DNA of 33,530 nucleotides from positions 1 through 33,530 of the forward strand of contig JBMNPE010000005.1 in the NCBI GenBank assembly GCA_050943435.1, read 5' to 3'. Origin of the DNA: RGIG5675 sp050943435 (GTDB taxonomy: Bacteria > Bacillota > Clostridia > Oscillospirales > Ruminococcaceae). The notes under the pieces are model-generated. The model ran no database searches. It had not been told where the DNA came from and worked only from the letters and a program-made list of their open reading frames with translations. The position numbers and the translations under genes are program-made. Position 1 is the first letter of the stretch. Each line of letters begins with the position of its first letter. Of the stretch, positions 1 to 6,623 are shown in pieces.

Positions 1-240
1 CCTTCTCACCATCTCCGTGAGAAGCCTGGCATTGAGTACGGCCTCCCCCTGTTCTTCAACATTTCCCTTTATTTTTGTTATTATCGCTATTTCAAGATCA
101 TATCCCGTGAGCTCAATTTCATCCGTTCTCGCTACTATATGAACTCCTTCGAGTACACTCAGGTTAGTCGTGCTGACGATCGCTTTTCCTACACCGCTCA
201 GTGCGTTGTTGAGGTCGTCTCTTCTGCAGGTGAATTTCAT
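1..240 (-). CDS. dnaN: DNA polymerase III sliding clamp (beta subunit), N-terminal part
   Basis: Reading the minus strand from the ATG at 240 gives 80 codons with no stop, running off the left edge. The protein starts MKFTCRRDDLNNALSGVGKA and continues with an LTGYDLEIAI-type segment, which matches the first domain of DnaN. DnaN forms the ring clamp that tethers the replicative polymerase to DNA. A GGAGG-type ribosome binding site lies just upstream (about 245-250), which supports this start. The gene follows dnaA on the same strand, the usual dnaA-dnaN order at the chromosomal origin. Only the first fifth or so of the expected protein of about 370 residues is present, because the window ends. 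Confidence 0.93.
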   Translation of the reverse strand, partial: MKFTCRRDDLNNALSGVGKAIVSTTNLSVLEGVHIVARTDEIELTGYDLEIAIITKIKGNVEEQGEAVLNARLLTEMVRR

Positions 241-463
241 ATAAGCCTCCGTAAAATAATTTGTTTTATAAAAGAAAACTTATTAATAGGATTAGTAGTA
301 TATCCGGTTGATACTGTGGAAAATTCCCGATCTTCTCTAAGCCTTTAATTTTTCAAACGGAGGAACCCTGTTGAAAATAGTACTCCGTGAATGTTGAAAC
401 AAATTTTGAGAAGAGGGGAAAGTGAAAATGTTGAAAAGGGGTCTGTTGATAACCGTTGATTTG
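241..463. other. oriC: Likely chromosomal origin (oriC) in the dnaA-dnaN gap
   Basis: This 223-base gap is AT-rich and holds a cluster of DnaA-box-like nonamers, all in the same orientation: TGTGGAAAA (315-323), TGTTGAAAA (369-377), TGTTGAAAC (392-400), TGTTGAAAA (429-437) and TGTTGATAA (444-452). Their reverse complements resemble the consensus TTATNCACA with one to three changes. Beside the first box, at 292-300, is a TTAGTAGTA tract like the DnaA-trio element, next to a very AT-rich stretch (251-290) that could be the unwinding site. In Bacillus subtilis the unwinding region also lies between dnaA and dnaN. The function is inferred from position and motifs; the boxes are imperfect. Confidence 0.7.
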
Positions 464-1774
464 TTAATTCTTTGAGTTCTGGATTATGTCGTCGACCATT
501 TCCCTCATATGCTGGTCGGTTTTGAGCTGCTGGCGGACCTTCTTGAGTGAATGCGTAACTGTCGCATGGTCCTTTCCTCCGAAGCTGTCGCCGATTTCCT
601 CAAGAGTAATGCCGGTTATCTCCCTGATGACATACATCGCTATCTGTCTTGCCTGTACTATGTCGGCATCGCGCTTCTGGGATTTTATGTCGCTCTCGGA
701 GATCCCGAAGGTTCTCGAAACTTCCCCGATGACCTTGTCTATCGTGATCGGCACGGGCCTCTCCTCGTGCATGATGTCCTTTATTGCAGCCTGTGCGTCC
801 GCAATTGTGGGCGGGGAGTTGTCCATGAGCCTGTAGGCATACAGTTTCTTAACTATTCCTTCAAGCTGCCTTATATTGTCCTTCAGGTTGTCTGCTATGA
901 ACTGCGCCACCTCATCTGAAAGGGGATATCCCAGATCCTCGGCCTTCTGCTTAAGGATCGACACCCTGGTCTCATATTCCGGGGGTGTGATGTCCGCTAT
1001 GAGGCCTGATTCGAATCTCGTCTGGAGCCTGTCCGTGAGGGACTTTATTTCCTTGGGCGGGCGGTCTGACGTCAGGACAATCTGCTTGCCCGCAGTTGCA
1101 AGGGAATTGAAGGTGTGGAAGAATTCCTCCTGGGTGCTCTCCTTTCCTCCTATGAACTGGACATCGTCAACGAGGAGGACATCCAGGGTGCGGTACCTCT
1201 TGTGGAATGATTCGGTATTGCCCTGCCCGATTGCGCTGATGAGCTCGTTGGTGAAAGTTTCGCTCTGGATGTACAGGACGGCAAGCTCGGGCCTCGTCTT
1301 CGAAAGCTCGTTCTTGATTGCAAAAAGGAGATGGGTCTTTCCCAGTCCGGAACCGCCGTATATGAAGAGGGGGTTGTATGCCCCGGAAGGATTCTTGGCA
1401 ACTGCGAGGGCGGCGGCATGGGCAAACCTGTTGCCCGGGCCGACTATGAAGTTGTCAAATGTGTAGGCGCCTTCCCCTGAAAAAGTAATGCCTCCTGAAA
1501 GGGGGCTCTTTTCTTCACTGCCGGCTGATTCCCTGCTTACGAGGTTTACCTTGACAGGGAACCCCAGGACTTTGAGGAAACCTTCCTCCAGGAGGGAGCT
1601 GTATCTTTCCTGAACGGTATTCTTAAGCCAGTCCGAACTCACTGACAGGACAATGACATCATCCGTCATGGATACGGGCTTGAGCGGTTTTATGAACAAG
1701 TTGTGCGAAGTTTCCGACATCTTTGTCTTGCAGAACTCGGAAACTGCTTCAAAGCACTGTTCCAGTGATTCCAT
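464..1774 (-). CDS. dnaA: Chromosomal replication initiator protein DnaA
   Basis: This AAA+ ATPase binds DnaA boxes and melts oriC. The 436-residue protein has the expected four-domain plan: an N-terminal interaction domain (about 1-75), a short linker, an AAA+ core with Walker A GGSGLGKTH (140-148) and Walker B LLVDDVQF (200-207), and a C-terminal helix-turn-helix domain with the signature DHATVTH (402-408). I chose the ATG at 1774 because a GAGG lies six bases upstream; a TTG at 1786 in the same frame would add four residues but overlaps that site. The gene is divergent from rpmH and is followed by dnaN after the likely origin. Length and motifs are normal for the family. Confidence 0.97.
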   Translation of the reverse strand: MESLEQCFEAVSEFCKTKMSETSHNLFIKPLKPVSMTDDVIVLSVSSDWLKNTVQERYSSLLEEGFLKVLGFPVKVNLVSRESAGSEEKSPLSGGITFSGEGAYTFDNFIVGPGNRFAHAAALAVAKNPSGAYNPLFIYGGSGLGKTHLLFAIKNELSKTRPELAVLYIQSETFTNELISAIGQGNTESFHKRYRTLDVLLVDDVQFIGGKESTQEEFFHTFNSLATAGKQIVLTSDRPPKEIKSLTDRLQTRFESGLIADITPPEYETRVSILKQKAEDLGYPLSDEVAQFIADNLKDNIRQLEGIVKKLYAYRLMDNSPPTIADAQAAIKDIMHEERPVPITIDKVIGEVSRTFGISESDIKSQKRDADIVQARQIAMYVIREITGITLEEIGDSFGGKDHATVTHSLKKVRQQLKTDQHMREMVDDIIQNSKN

Positions 1775-1821
1775 CAGCAGCCTCAATTCCTTTAAAATAA
1801 TACAATATAAAATATAAAAAA

Positions 1822-1850
1822 ATTATATCACTATAACAGTACCGGCACAA
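1822..1850 (-). promoter_or_regulatory. Probable sigma-A promoter of dnaA
   Basis: On the minus strand there is TTGTGC (1850-1845), a 17-base spacer and a perfect TATAAT (1827-1822), about 48 bases upstream of the dnaA start. The -10 is consensus; the -35 matches only in its TTG and one further base. The region just downstream is almost pure A/T. Confidence 0.6.
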
Positions 1851-1892
1851 CCTTGCCGGAGGTCCGCAGATGCCTATTTAAAGCTAATCTGC

Positions 1893-1921
1893 TTGACAGT
1901 TACCAAGGGGTAATATATACT
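1893..1921 (+). promoter_or_regulatory. Strong sigma-A promoter of the rpmH operon
   Basis: TTGACA (1893-1898), an exact 17-base spacer and TATACT (1916-1921). This is a near-perfect housekeeping promoter and fits the high demand for ribosomal protein L34. The leader before rpmH is about 75 bases. Confidence 0.85.
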
Positions 1922-2001
1922 TGCTTTTTGCAAGGTTTGAACGCAGTGCAGGTATAACTATACGCTGAAATAATAACATTTACGGAAGGAAAAATTTTTA
2001 A

Positions 2002-2136
2002 ATGGAACCCACATTTCACCCCAAAAAGAAGCAGCGCTCCAAAGTGCACGGATTCAGAGCACGCATGAGCACTTCTAACGGACGCAAGGTCCTGTCCCGC
2101 CGCCGCTCACGCGGAAGAGCGAAACTCAGCGCCTGA
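2002..2136 (+). CDS. rpmH: Large ribosomal subunit protein bL34
   Basis: A 44-residue, highly basic protein. It begins MEPTFHPKKKQRSKVHGFRA and contains the RMSTSNGRKVLSRRR core that is diagnostic of L34. L34 is a small structural protein of the 50S subunit that binds 23S rRNA. A GGAAGGA ribosome binding site lies at 1984-1990. The gene is first in the conserved order rpmH-rnpA-yidD-yidC-jag and is driven by the strong promoter at 1893-1921. Family members commonly begin with a basic MKR or MKRT sequence; here the second residue is Glu, a minor oddity. Confidence 0.97.
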   Translation: MEPTFHPKKKQRSKVHGFRARMSTSNGRKVLSRRRSRGRAKLSA

Positions 2137-2167
2137 AGCCAGTCCTCACGGAATGGCTTTGTTTTTT
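2136..2167 (+). terminator. Possible weak terminator/attenuator between rpmH and rnpA
   Basis: A 6-base-pair stem AAGCCA (2136-2141) / TGGCTT (2154-2159) with a 12-base loop is followed by TGTTTTTT up to the base before the rnpA start codon. It could reduce read-through, so that L34 is made in excess over RNase P protein. The stem is short, so confidence is limited. Confidence 0.4.
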
Positions 2168-2168
2168 C

Positions 2169-2507
2169 ATGAACAGCGAACGTAGAACTCTAAACAGAAA
2201 CTACGAATTCAGAAAAGTCTACAGGAACGGAAAGAGTTTTGTATCGCCCCTGCTTGTGACGCACGTACTCCGCAGGAAAAGCGGAGGAATCTATACTGGA
2301 ATTTCGGCAAGCAGAAAGATAGGCTGTGCGGTAAGACGCAACAGAGCCAGAAGGATAGTCAGGGCAGCTGCGGCAGAAGTCCTGAGGGACGCTGCCGGCA
2401 GCTATGACATCGTATTTACTTGCAGGACGGCAACAGCCGCATCCAAGACTCCCGATGTGGCCAGAACTATGAGGGAGCATTTGAAAAAAGCCGGTATAAC
2501 GGATTAA
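2169..2507 (+). CDS. rnpA: Ribonuclease P protein component
   Basis: The 112-residue basic protein subunit of RNase P, which helps the catalytic RNA remove 5' leaders from pre-tRNAs. The family signature is visible as the RNR-type motif RRNRARRIVR in the middle of the protein, after an ISASRKIGCAV strand. Length (about 110-120) and position behind rpmH are typical. No good ribosome binding site precedes the ATG at 2169; the upstream bases are the T-run of the rpmH hairpin, so translation may be weak. The stop codon overlaps the yidD start by one base (TAATG), which suggests translational coupling. Confidence 0.95.
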   Translation: MNSERRTLNRNYEFRKVYRNGKSFVSPLLVTHVLRRKSGGIYTGISASRKIGCAVRRNRARRIVRAAAAEVLRDAAGSYDIVFTCRTATAASKTPDVARTMREHLKKAGITD

Positions 2508-2737
2508 TGGGAAAGATAGCAGTTTTTCTGATAAGGCTTTATCAGAAATATATTTCGCCTATGCTGGGAAAAAACTGCAGGTACATTCCGACATGCTCGG
2601 AGTATGCCGTGCAGGCCATTCAGATACACGGCTTTTTTGCAGGATCATGGCTTGCATTCAAGAGGATACTGCGGTGCAATCCATGGGGAGGGAGCGGATA
2701 CGACCCTGTCCCTCCCAAGAAGGAAAAAGTCAAATAA
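2507..2737 (+). CDS. yidD: Membrane protein insertion efficiency factor YidD
   Basis: A 76-residue protein with the family core YQKYISPMLGKNCRYIPTCS, followed by YAVQAI, and ending in the WGGSGYDPVP motif. YidD is a small membrane-associated protein thought to help YidC insert proteins into the membrane. The start at 2507 is fixed by the family N-terminus and by the one-base overlap with the rnpA stop. Upstream in-frame codons run through rnpA in another frame and are not part of the gene. It sits directly before yidC, as in most bacteria. Confidence 0.94.
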   Translation: MGKIAVFLIRLYQKYISPMLGKNCRYIPTCSEYAVQAIQIHGFFAGSWLAFKRILRCNPWGGSGYDPVPPKKEKVK

Positions 2738-2753
2738 TTCTCTGGAGAAAAAA

Positions 2754-3941
2754 ATGAGGAAGAAGAAGGTAATAGCCGCTTTACTGGCTGTCCTCGTGAT
2801 CGTTTCGCTGACCGCCTGCGGAAGTTCAAGTTCGTCCGGCTCGTCGGGATCGTCATTCTGGGCATTCATAGCCATCCCTCTCGGATGGATCATGAACCTG
2901 TGCTACCAGCTCTTTAATGATGTCCTGCACTTCCCGCTGGCCTACGTCTTTGCGATGCTCCTCTTCACGATCATCACAAAACTCATACTTTTCCCTCTGT
3001 CATACAAGCAGCAGAAGAGCTCCGCCACGATGGCAGCCTTCTCGCCCATGATGGAGGAAATCAACAAGAAATACGCCAATAACCCTGAAAAGAGAAATGA
3101 AGAGCTCCAGAAGCTTCAGTCCGAGTACGGCTACAATCCTGCTGCGGGCTGCCTTCCCCTGCTCATACAGTTCCCCATAATCTTCGGTCTTGTCGAGGTC
3201 ATATACAGGCCTCTCACATACATGATCAGGATTCCGTCGGCTGTCCTGTCGGCCCTCGAGAGCCTGATCGAAGTGTCATCTGCAAACTCCAGATATATAG
3301 AGACTTCCGTAATCGAGGCGGTAAAGACGACCCCGGCGCTGTTCTCGAATGTCGCCGTTGACGGATACACTTCATCCCAGATTGCTGAATACATCCAGAA
3401 GATAGCTGATCTCGACATGAGCATCGGTCCAATAAACCTCTGGGAAAAGCCGGTATTCGGGGCAAATCTCACCATCCTCGTGCCGCTCTTTTCCATTGTG
3501 ACAATGGTGCTGTCTTCGATATTCTCAATGAAGGCCGCAGGCTCCTCCGGGCAGAATCAGGGCAACAGGCAGATGCTCATCACCACAATCCTCATGGCAG
3601 CCATGTTTGCGTACTTCTCATTCACATACCCGATGGGCTTCAGCCTTTACTGGGGATTCCAGAACCTCGTTGCAATAGCCCAGTCCTTCATTCTCAAGAA
3701 GATGATCAATGCCGACAAGGTCAAGGCTCAGGTGCAGGCAAAGATAGACGCCAAGCGCGAGGAAAAGAAAAAGAAGAGAGTAATTACTTATGAGGACAAC
3801 GGCAAGATCATTTCAAAAGAGGTGACAGGCCAGGAGCTCGCAAGGATTCGCCTGCAGAAAGCAAGGGAAATAGATGAAGAGCGCTATGGCGAATCAGACA
3901 GATCAGCCCAGAGCGGTGCAAGCAGCAAGTACGACAGCTGA
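2754..3941 (+). CDS. yidC: Membrane protein insertase YidC (lipoprotein type)
   Basis: Inserts membrane proteins alone or with the Sec machinery. The 395-residue protein has a lipoprotein signal peptide with lipobox LTAC (Cys22), a Ser/Gly-rich linker, then the conserved 60KD_IMP domain with about five membrane segments. Landmarks are ILFPLSYKQQKS after the first core helix, the cytoplasmic hairpin with EEINKKY, and GCLPLLIQFPIIFGL. The tail is Lys/Arg-rich, as expected for ribosome contact. The start at 2754 follows a GGAG at 2743-2746. The helix-1 position that in many homologues holds a key Arg reads Lys (IITKLILFPL). Gram-positive YidC/SpoIIIJ proteins are commonly lipoproteins like this one. 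Confidence 0.95.
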   Translation: MRKKKVIAALLAVLVIVSLTACGSSSSSGSSGSSFWAFIAIPLGWIMNLCYQLFNDVLHFPLAYVFAMLLFTIITKLILFPLSYKQQKSSATMAAFSPMMEEINKKYANNPEKRNEELQKLQSEYGYNPAAGCLPLLIQFPIIFGLVEVIYRPLTYMIRIPSAVLSALESLIEVSSANSRYIETSVIEAVKTTPALFSNVAVDGYTSSQIAEYIQKIADLDMSIGPINLWEKPVFGANLTILVPLFSIVTMVLSSIFSMKAAGSSGQNQGNRQMLITTILMAAMFAYFSFTYPMGFSLYWGFQNLVAIAQSFILKKMINADKVKAQVQAKIDAKREEKKKKRVITYEDNGKIISKEVTGQELARIRLQKAREIDEERYGESDRSAQSGASSKYDS

Positions 3942-4005
3942 CAGGAATCGGCCGGTCCCTGTGCGTGGGGAACGGCATGCGTTATTTGTTTGGAAGGAAT
4001 AGGAA

Positions 4006-5127
4006 ATGCAGGAATTGATCATGACCGGAAAGACGGTCGAGGAAGCGGTGGAGGCCGCGTGCAGAGAACTTGGCAAAACAAAAGGAGAGGTGACTTTCGA
4101 AGTCATTGAAGAGCCCAAGAAAAAGCTCTTCGGTTCACGCCCTGCCAAGGTGAAGGTGAGCACTGTCGACGAAATGTTCTCGGTAAAGGACCTGCTCAAA
4201 GGGTCATTTGAGGAAAAAGAGGAAAAGAAGCCCCAGCCTGAGAAGAAGGCAGAAACCCAGAAGAAACAGGAACAGCCGAAGGAAAGACCTGCCCAGAAGC
4301 CTGCCAGAAACAGGGCTGAAGAGAAGAAGCCTGAGTCTGCAGGTGAAGTAAAAGCTGTAAAAAACGAGGAATCGGCTCCTGCCGCAAAGGCAGAGGAAAA
4401 CGCACCCGAGCCCCAGAAGGAATATGTGCCTCTCGATGAGCTTCCTGCCGGAGCGGCAGCAGCCCTCGAATATCTGAAGAGCATTGCCGAAAAGCTCGGC
4501 GCAGGCGACTGCGAATACAAGGCGTCCAGGATAAAGGACGGCATTCTGTTCGAGATAAGCGGAGACCATGCCCCCGCACTCATTGGAAGCAGGGGAGACA
4601 CCCTCGATGCCATCCAGTACCTCTGCCTGCTTGTCTCCAACAGGGCAGGCGGGGAATACTGCAGGATCTCCCTCGACGCTGTGGGATACAGGGCGAGACG
4701 CGAGAAGGCCCTGAGGGAGCTTGCATTCAAGACTGCAAAAGAGGTCCAGAGGACCAGGTACAGCAAGACCCTTGAGCCCATGAATCCGTATGAAAGGCGC
4801 ATAATCCACAGCGCGATACAGGAAGTAGAGGGAGTCAAGAGCGATTCGGTCGGATTCGACCCCAACCGCAGAGTTGTGATCTCTCTCGAAAGCGGCGGGC
4901 TTGAACGTCCTCCGAGGCGCCGCGGGAGAGGCCGCGGAAGATACGACGGACGCAAGGGCGACGGACAAAGGTATCAGAGGTCCAGAAGGGAAGAGGCCAT
5001 GACCGAAGAAGCTCCTGCACATGAAGAGACAGTCCAGAAAGAAACTGAAACCGCACCTAAAGCTGATGTCAGCAAGGAGAATCAGCAGGAAAACAGCGAT
5101 CTTCTGTATAGAAAGATCGAATTATAA
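4006..5127 (+). CDS. jag: Jag/KhpB RNA-binding protein (Jag-N, KH and R3H domains)
   Basis: The 373-residue protein begins with a Jag-N domain (about 1-52, with KKKLFGSRPAKVKV). A long charged linker rich in Lys, Glu and Pro follows (about 60-145). Next is a KH domain with the GxxG loop IGSRGDTL, and an R3H domain with the RxxxH motif in YERRIIHSAI. Jag/KhpB binds RNA and in some Gram-positive bacteria affects cell division and elongation. Unusual here is an extension of about 75 residues after R3H: an Arg/Gly-rich tract (RPPRRRGRGRGRYDGRK) followed by an acidic tail. The start at 4006 is supported by GGAAGGA upstream. It is downstream of yidC, the usual order. Confidence 0.93.
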   Translation: MQELIMTGKTVEEAVEAACRELGKTKGEVTFEVIEEPKKKLFGSRPAKVKVSTVDEMFSVKDLLKGSFEEKEEKKPQPEKKAETQKKQEQPKERPAQKPARNRAEEKKPESAGEVKAVKNEESAPAAKAEENAPEPQKEYVPLDELPAGAAAALEYLKSIAEKLGAGDCEYKASRIKDGILFEISGDHAPALIGSRGDTLDAIQYLCLLVSNRAGGEYCRISLDAVGYRARREKALRELAFKTAKEVQRTRYSKTLEPMNPYERRIIHSAIQEVEGVKSDSVGFDPNRRVVISLESGGLERPPRRRGRGRGRYDGRKGDGQRYQRSRREEAMTEEAPAHEETVQKETETAPKADVSKENQQENSDLLYRKIEL

Positions 5128-5185
5128 CAGATAGTATTATATTGTTGAGAGACTGGTTCGGCCGGCTTGTCAAAGGAGTCGCTCG

Positions 5186-5222
5186 AAAGGCCCTTTAAAG
5201 GGGCTTTTCTGCGGCTTTTTTG
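5186..5222 (+). terminator. Intrinsic terminator-like hairpin between jag and mnmE
   Basis: AAAG-G-CCCTTT pairs with AAAGGG-G-CTTT (5186-5207) with one G-G mismatch, followed by TTTTCTGCGGCTTTTTT. The repeated T-runs suggest transcription ends, or is reduced, after jag. Confidence 0.5.
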
Positions 5223-5252
5223 CTATCGTGACGGAAGGTGAAGGAAAAGAAC

Positions 5253-6614
5253 ATGGATACGATTGCCGGAATTGCCACACCTCCGGGAGAAGGAGGCATA
5301 GCGGTAATAAGGATTTCCGGGGACACTGCCTTTGAGACAGCCTCAAGGGTTTTCAGGCCCAGAAATCCTTCCAGGAGCATACTGAAGGCAAAGGGCTATA
5401 CTGCTGTCTTCGGGACGGCGGTCGACGGACCGAGGGAGATAGACGAAGCAATAGCCCTGGTCTTCAGGGCCCCCAGAAGCTATACGGGGGAGGACGAGGT
5501 TGAAATTCAGTGCCACGGGGGGAATATTGTCCCCAAGGAGGTGTTCCGCGCCGTGCTCAAGGCAGGCGCCTCACCTGCCGACCGCGGGGAATTCACTAGA
5601 AGAGCCTTCCTGAATGGAAGGATTTCCCTCACCGAGGCGGAGGCCGTCGCAGAGATAGTGTCGGCGCAGTCAAGGCAGGGGGAAGCCGCTGCCTATTCCC
5701 TGATGAAGGGATCACTCTACAGGAAGACCCAGGAGCTCAAGGCATACCTGGTGGAGGCGGAAGCGGACATCTCTGCTTCCATCGAATTCCCGGACGAAGT
5801 TTCCGATGCCGACCCCGAGGAGCTTAAGGGTCTGGTTTCCAGGGCCCTGGACGGACTTTCCTCTCTTCTCTCGAAATACGACACAGGCCAGGCTGTCATG
5901 AGGGGCATTCCCGTCGTGATAGCGGGCTCCCCGAATGTAGGCAAGAGCACAATCCTCAACCTGATAACGGGGACCGACAGGGCCATAGTTTCCCCGGCAG
6001 CTGGGACCACAAGGGACATAATAGAGGCTTCTGTAGACTGCGGCGGACTCACACTAATCCTTTCCGACACTGCGGGGATAAGGGACACGGATGACTACGC
6101 TGAGGCAGAAGGCGTGAGGAGGGCACTCGACAGGATAGGATCTTCCGCCCTGCTCATAGCTGTTTTTGACGGATCCAGGAAGCTGGGCAGCGGCGACAGG
6201 AAGCTTATGGAGGCTGCGGCGGGAATTCCGTCGATAGCCATCATCAACAAGGACGACCTCCCCCTTGAAACCGACATCGAGGAGATATCCGGGAAGTTCA
6301 GGCAGGTGATCAGGATTTCTGCCCTTGAGGAGTCGTCAAGGGATACAATAGTGAATGCCGTGAGGCAGGCCGTAGGTGCTGACCAGATATCCGGAGATTC
6401 CGCCCTGCTGATATCGGAAAGACAGAGAAAAGCCGCCATGAAGGCCGAAAAAGCGTGCAGGGAGGCTTTAAAGGCAATTGACGACGGAGTTACTCTCGAT
6501 GCAGTCCATGTGATCCTGGAGGATGCAATCTCCTCCCTGGCAGAGCTGTCGGGAGAAAATGTGACAGAAGAGGTCCTCGACGATGTGTTTTCCAGATTCT
6601 GCGTCGGGAAATAG
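5253..6614 (+). CDS. mnmE: tRNA modification GTPase MnmE
   Basis: With MnmG, MnmE makes the (carboxymethyl)aminomethyl group on U34 of certain tRNAs. The 453-residue protein has the N-terminal tetrahydrofolate-binding domain (MDTIAGIATPPGEGGIAVIR), a helical domain with an inserted G domain carrying G1 GSPNVGKST (225-233), G3 DTAGIRDT (272-279) and G4 NKDD, and the C-terminal CVGK motif with the conserved Cys. I chose the ATG at 5253, which has an AAGGAAAAG site at proper spacing; a GTG 15 bases upstream leaves no room for one. Nine bases separate it from mnmG, its partner. Confidence 0.96.
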   Translation: MDTIAGIATPPGEGGIAVIRISGDTAFETASRVFRPRNPSRSILKAKGYTAVFGTAVDGPREIDEAIALVFRAPRSYTGEDEVEIQCHGGNIVPKEVFRAVLKAGASPADRGEFTRRAFLNGRISLTEAEAVAEIVSAQSRQGEAAAYSLMKGSLYRKTQELKAYLVEAEADISASIEFPDEVSDADPEELKGLVSRALDGLSSLLSKYDTGQAVMRGIPVVIAGSPNVGKSTILNLITGTDRAIVSPAAGTTRDIIEASVDCGGLTLILSDTAGIRDTDDYAEAEGVRRALDRIGSSALLIAVFDGSRKLGSGDRKLMEAAAGIPSIAIINKDDLPLETDIEEISGKFRQVIRISALEESSRDTIVNAVRQAVGADQISGDSALLISERQRKAAMKAEKACREALKAIDDGVTLDAVHVILEDAISSLAELSGENVTEEVLDDVFSRFCVGK

Positions 6615-6623
6615 CTAAAGCCA

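Noticed and set aside
139..348. A 69-codon plus-strand frame near the left end
   Set aside because: It is antisense to the start of dnaN and runs into the likely oriC; no ribosome binding site or motif.
3903..4955. A 350-codon open frame on the minus strand across jag
   Set aside because: It is antisense to a clear jag gene, has low-complexity Ser/Phe/Leu composition caused by the Lys/Glu-rich linker on the other strand, and no family motif.
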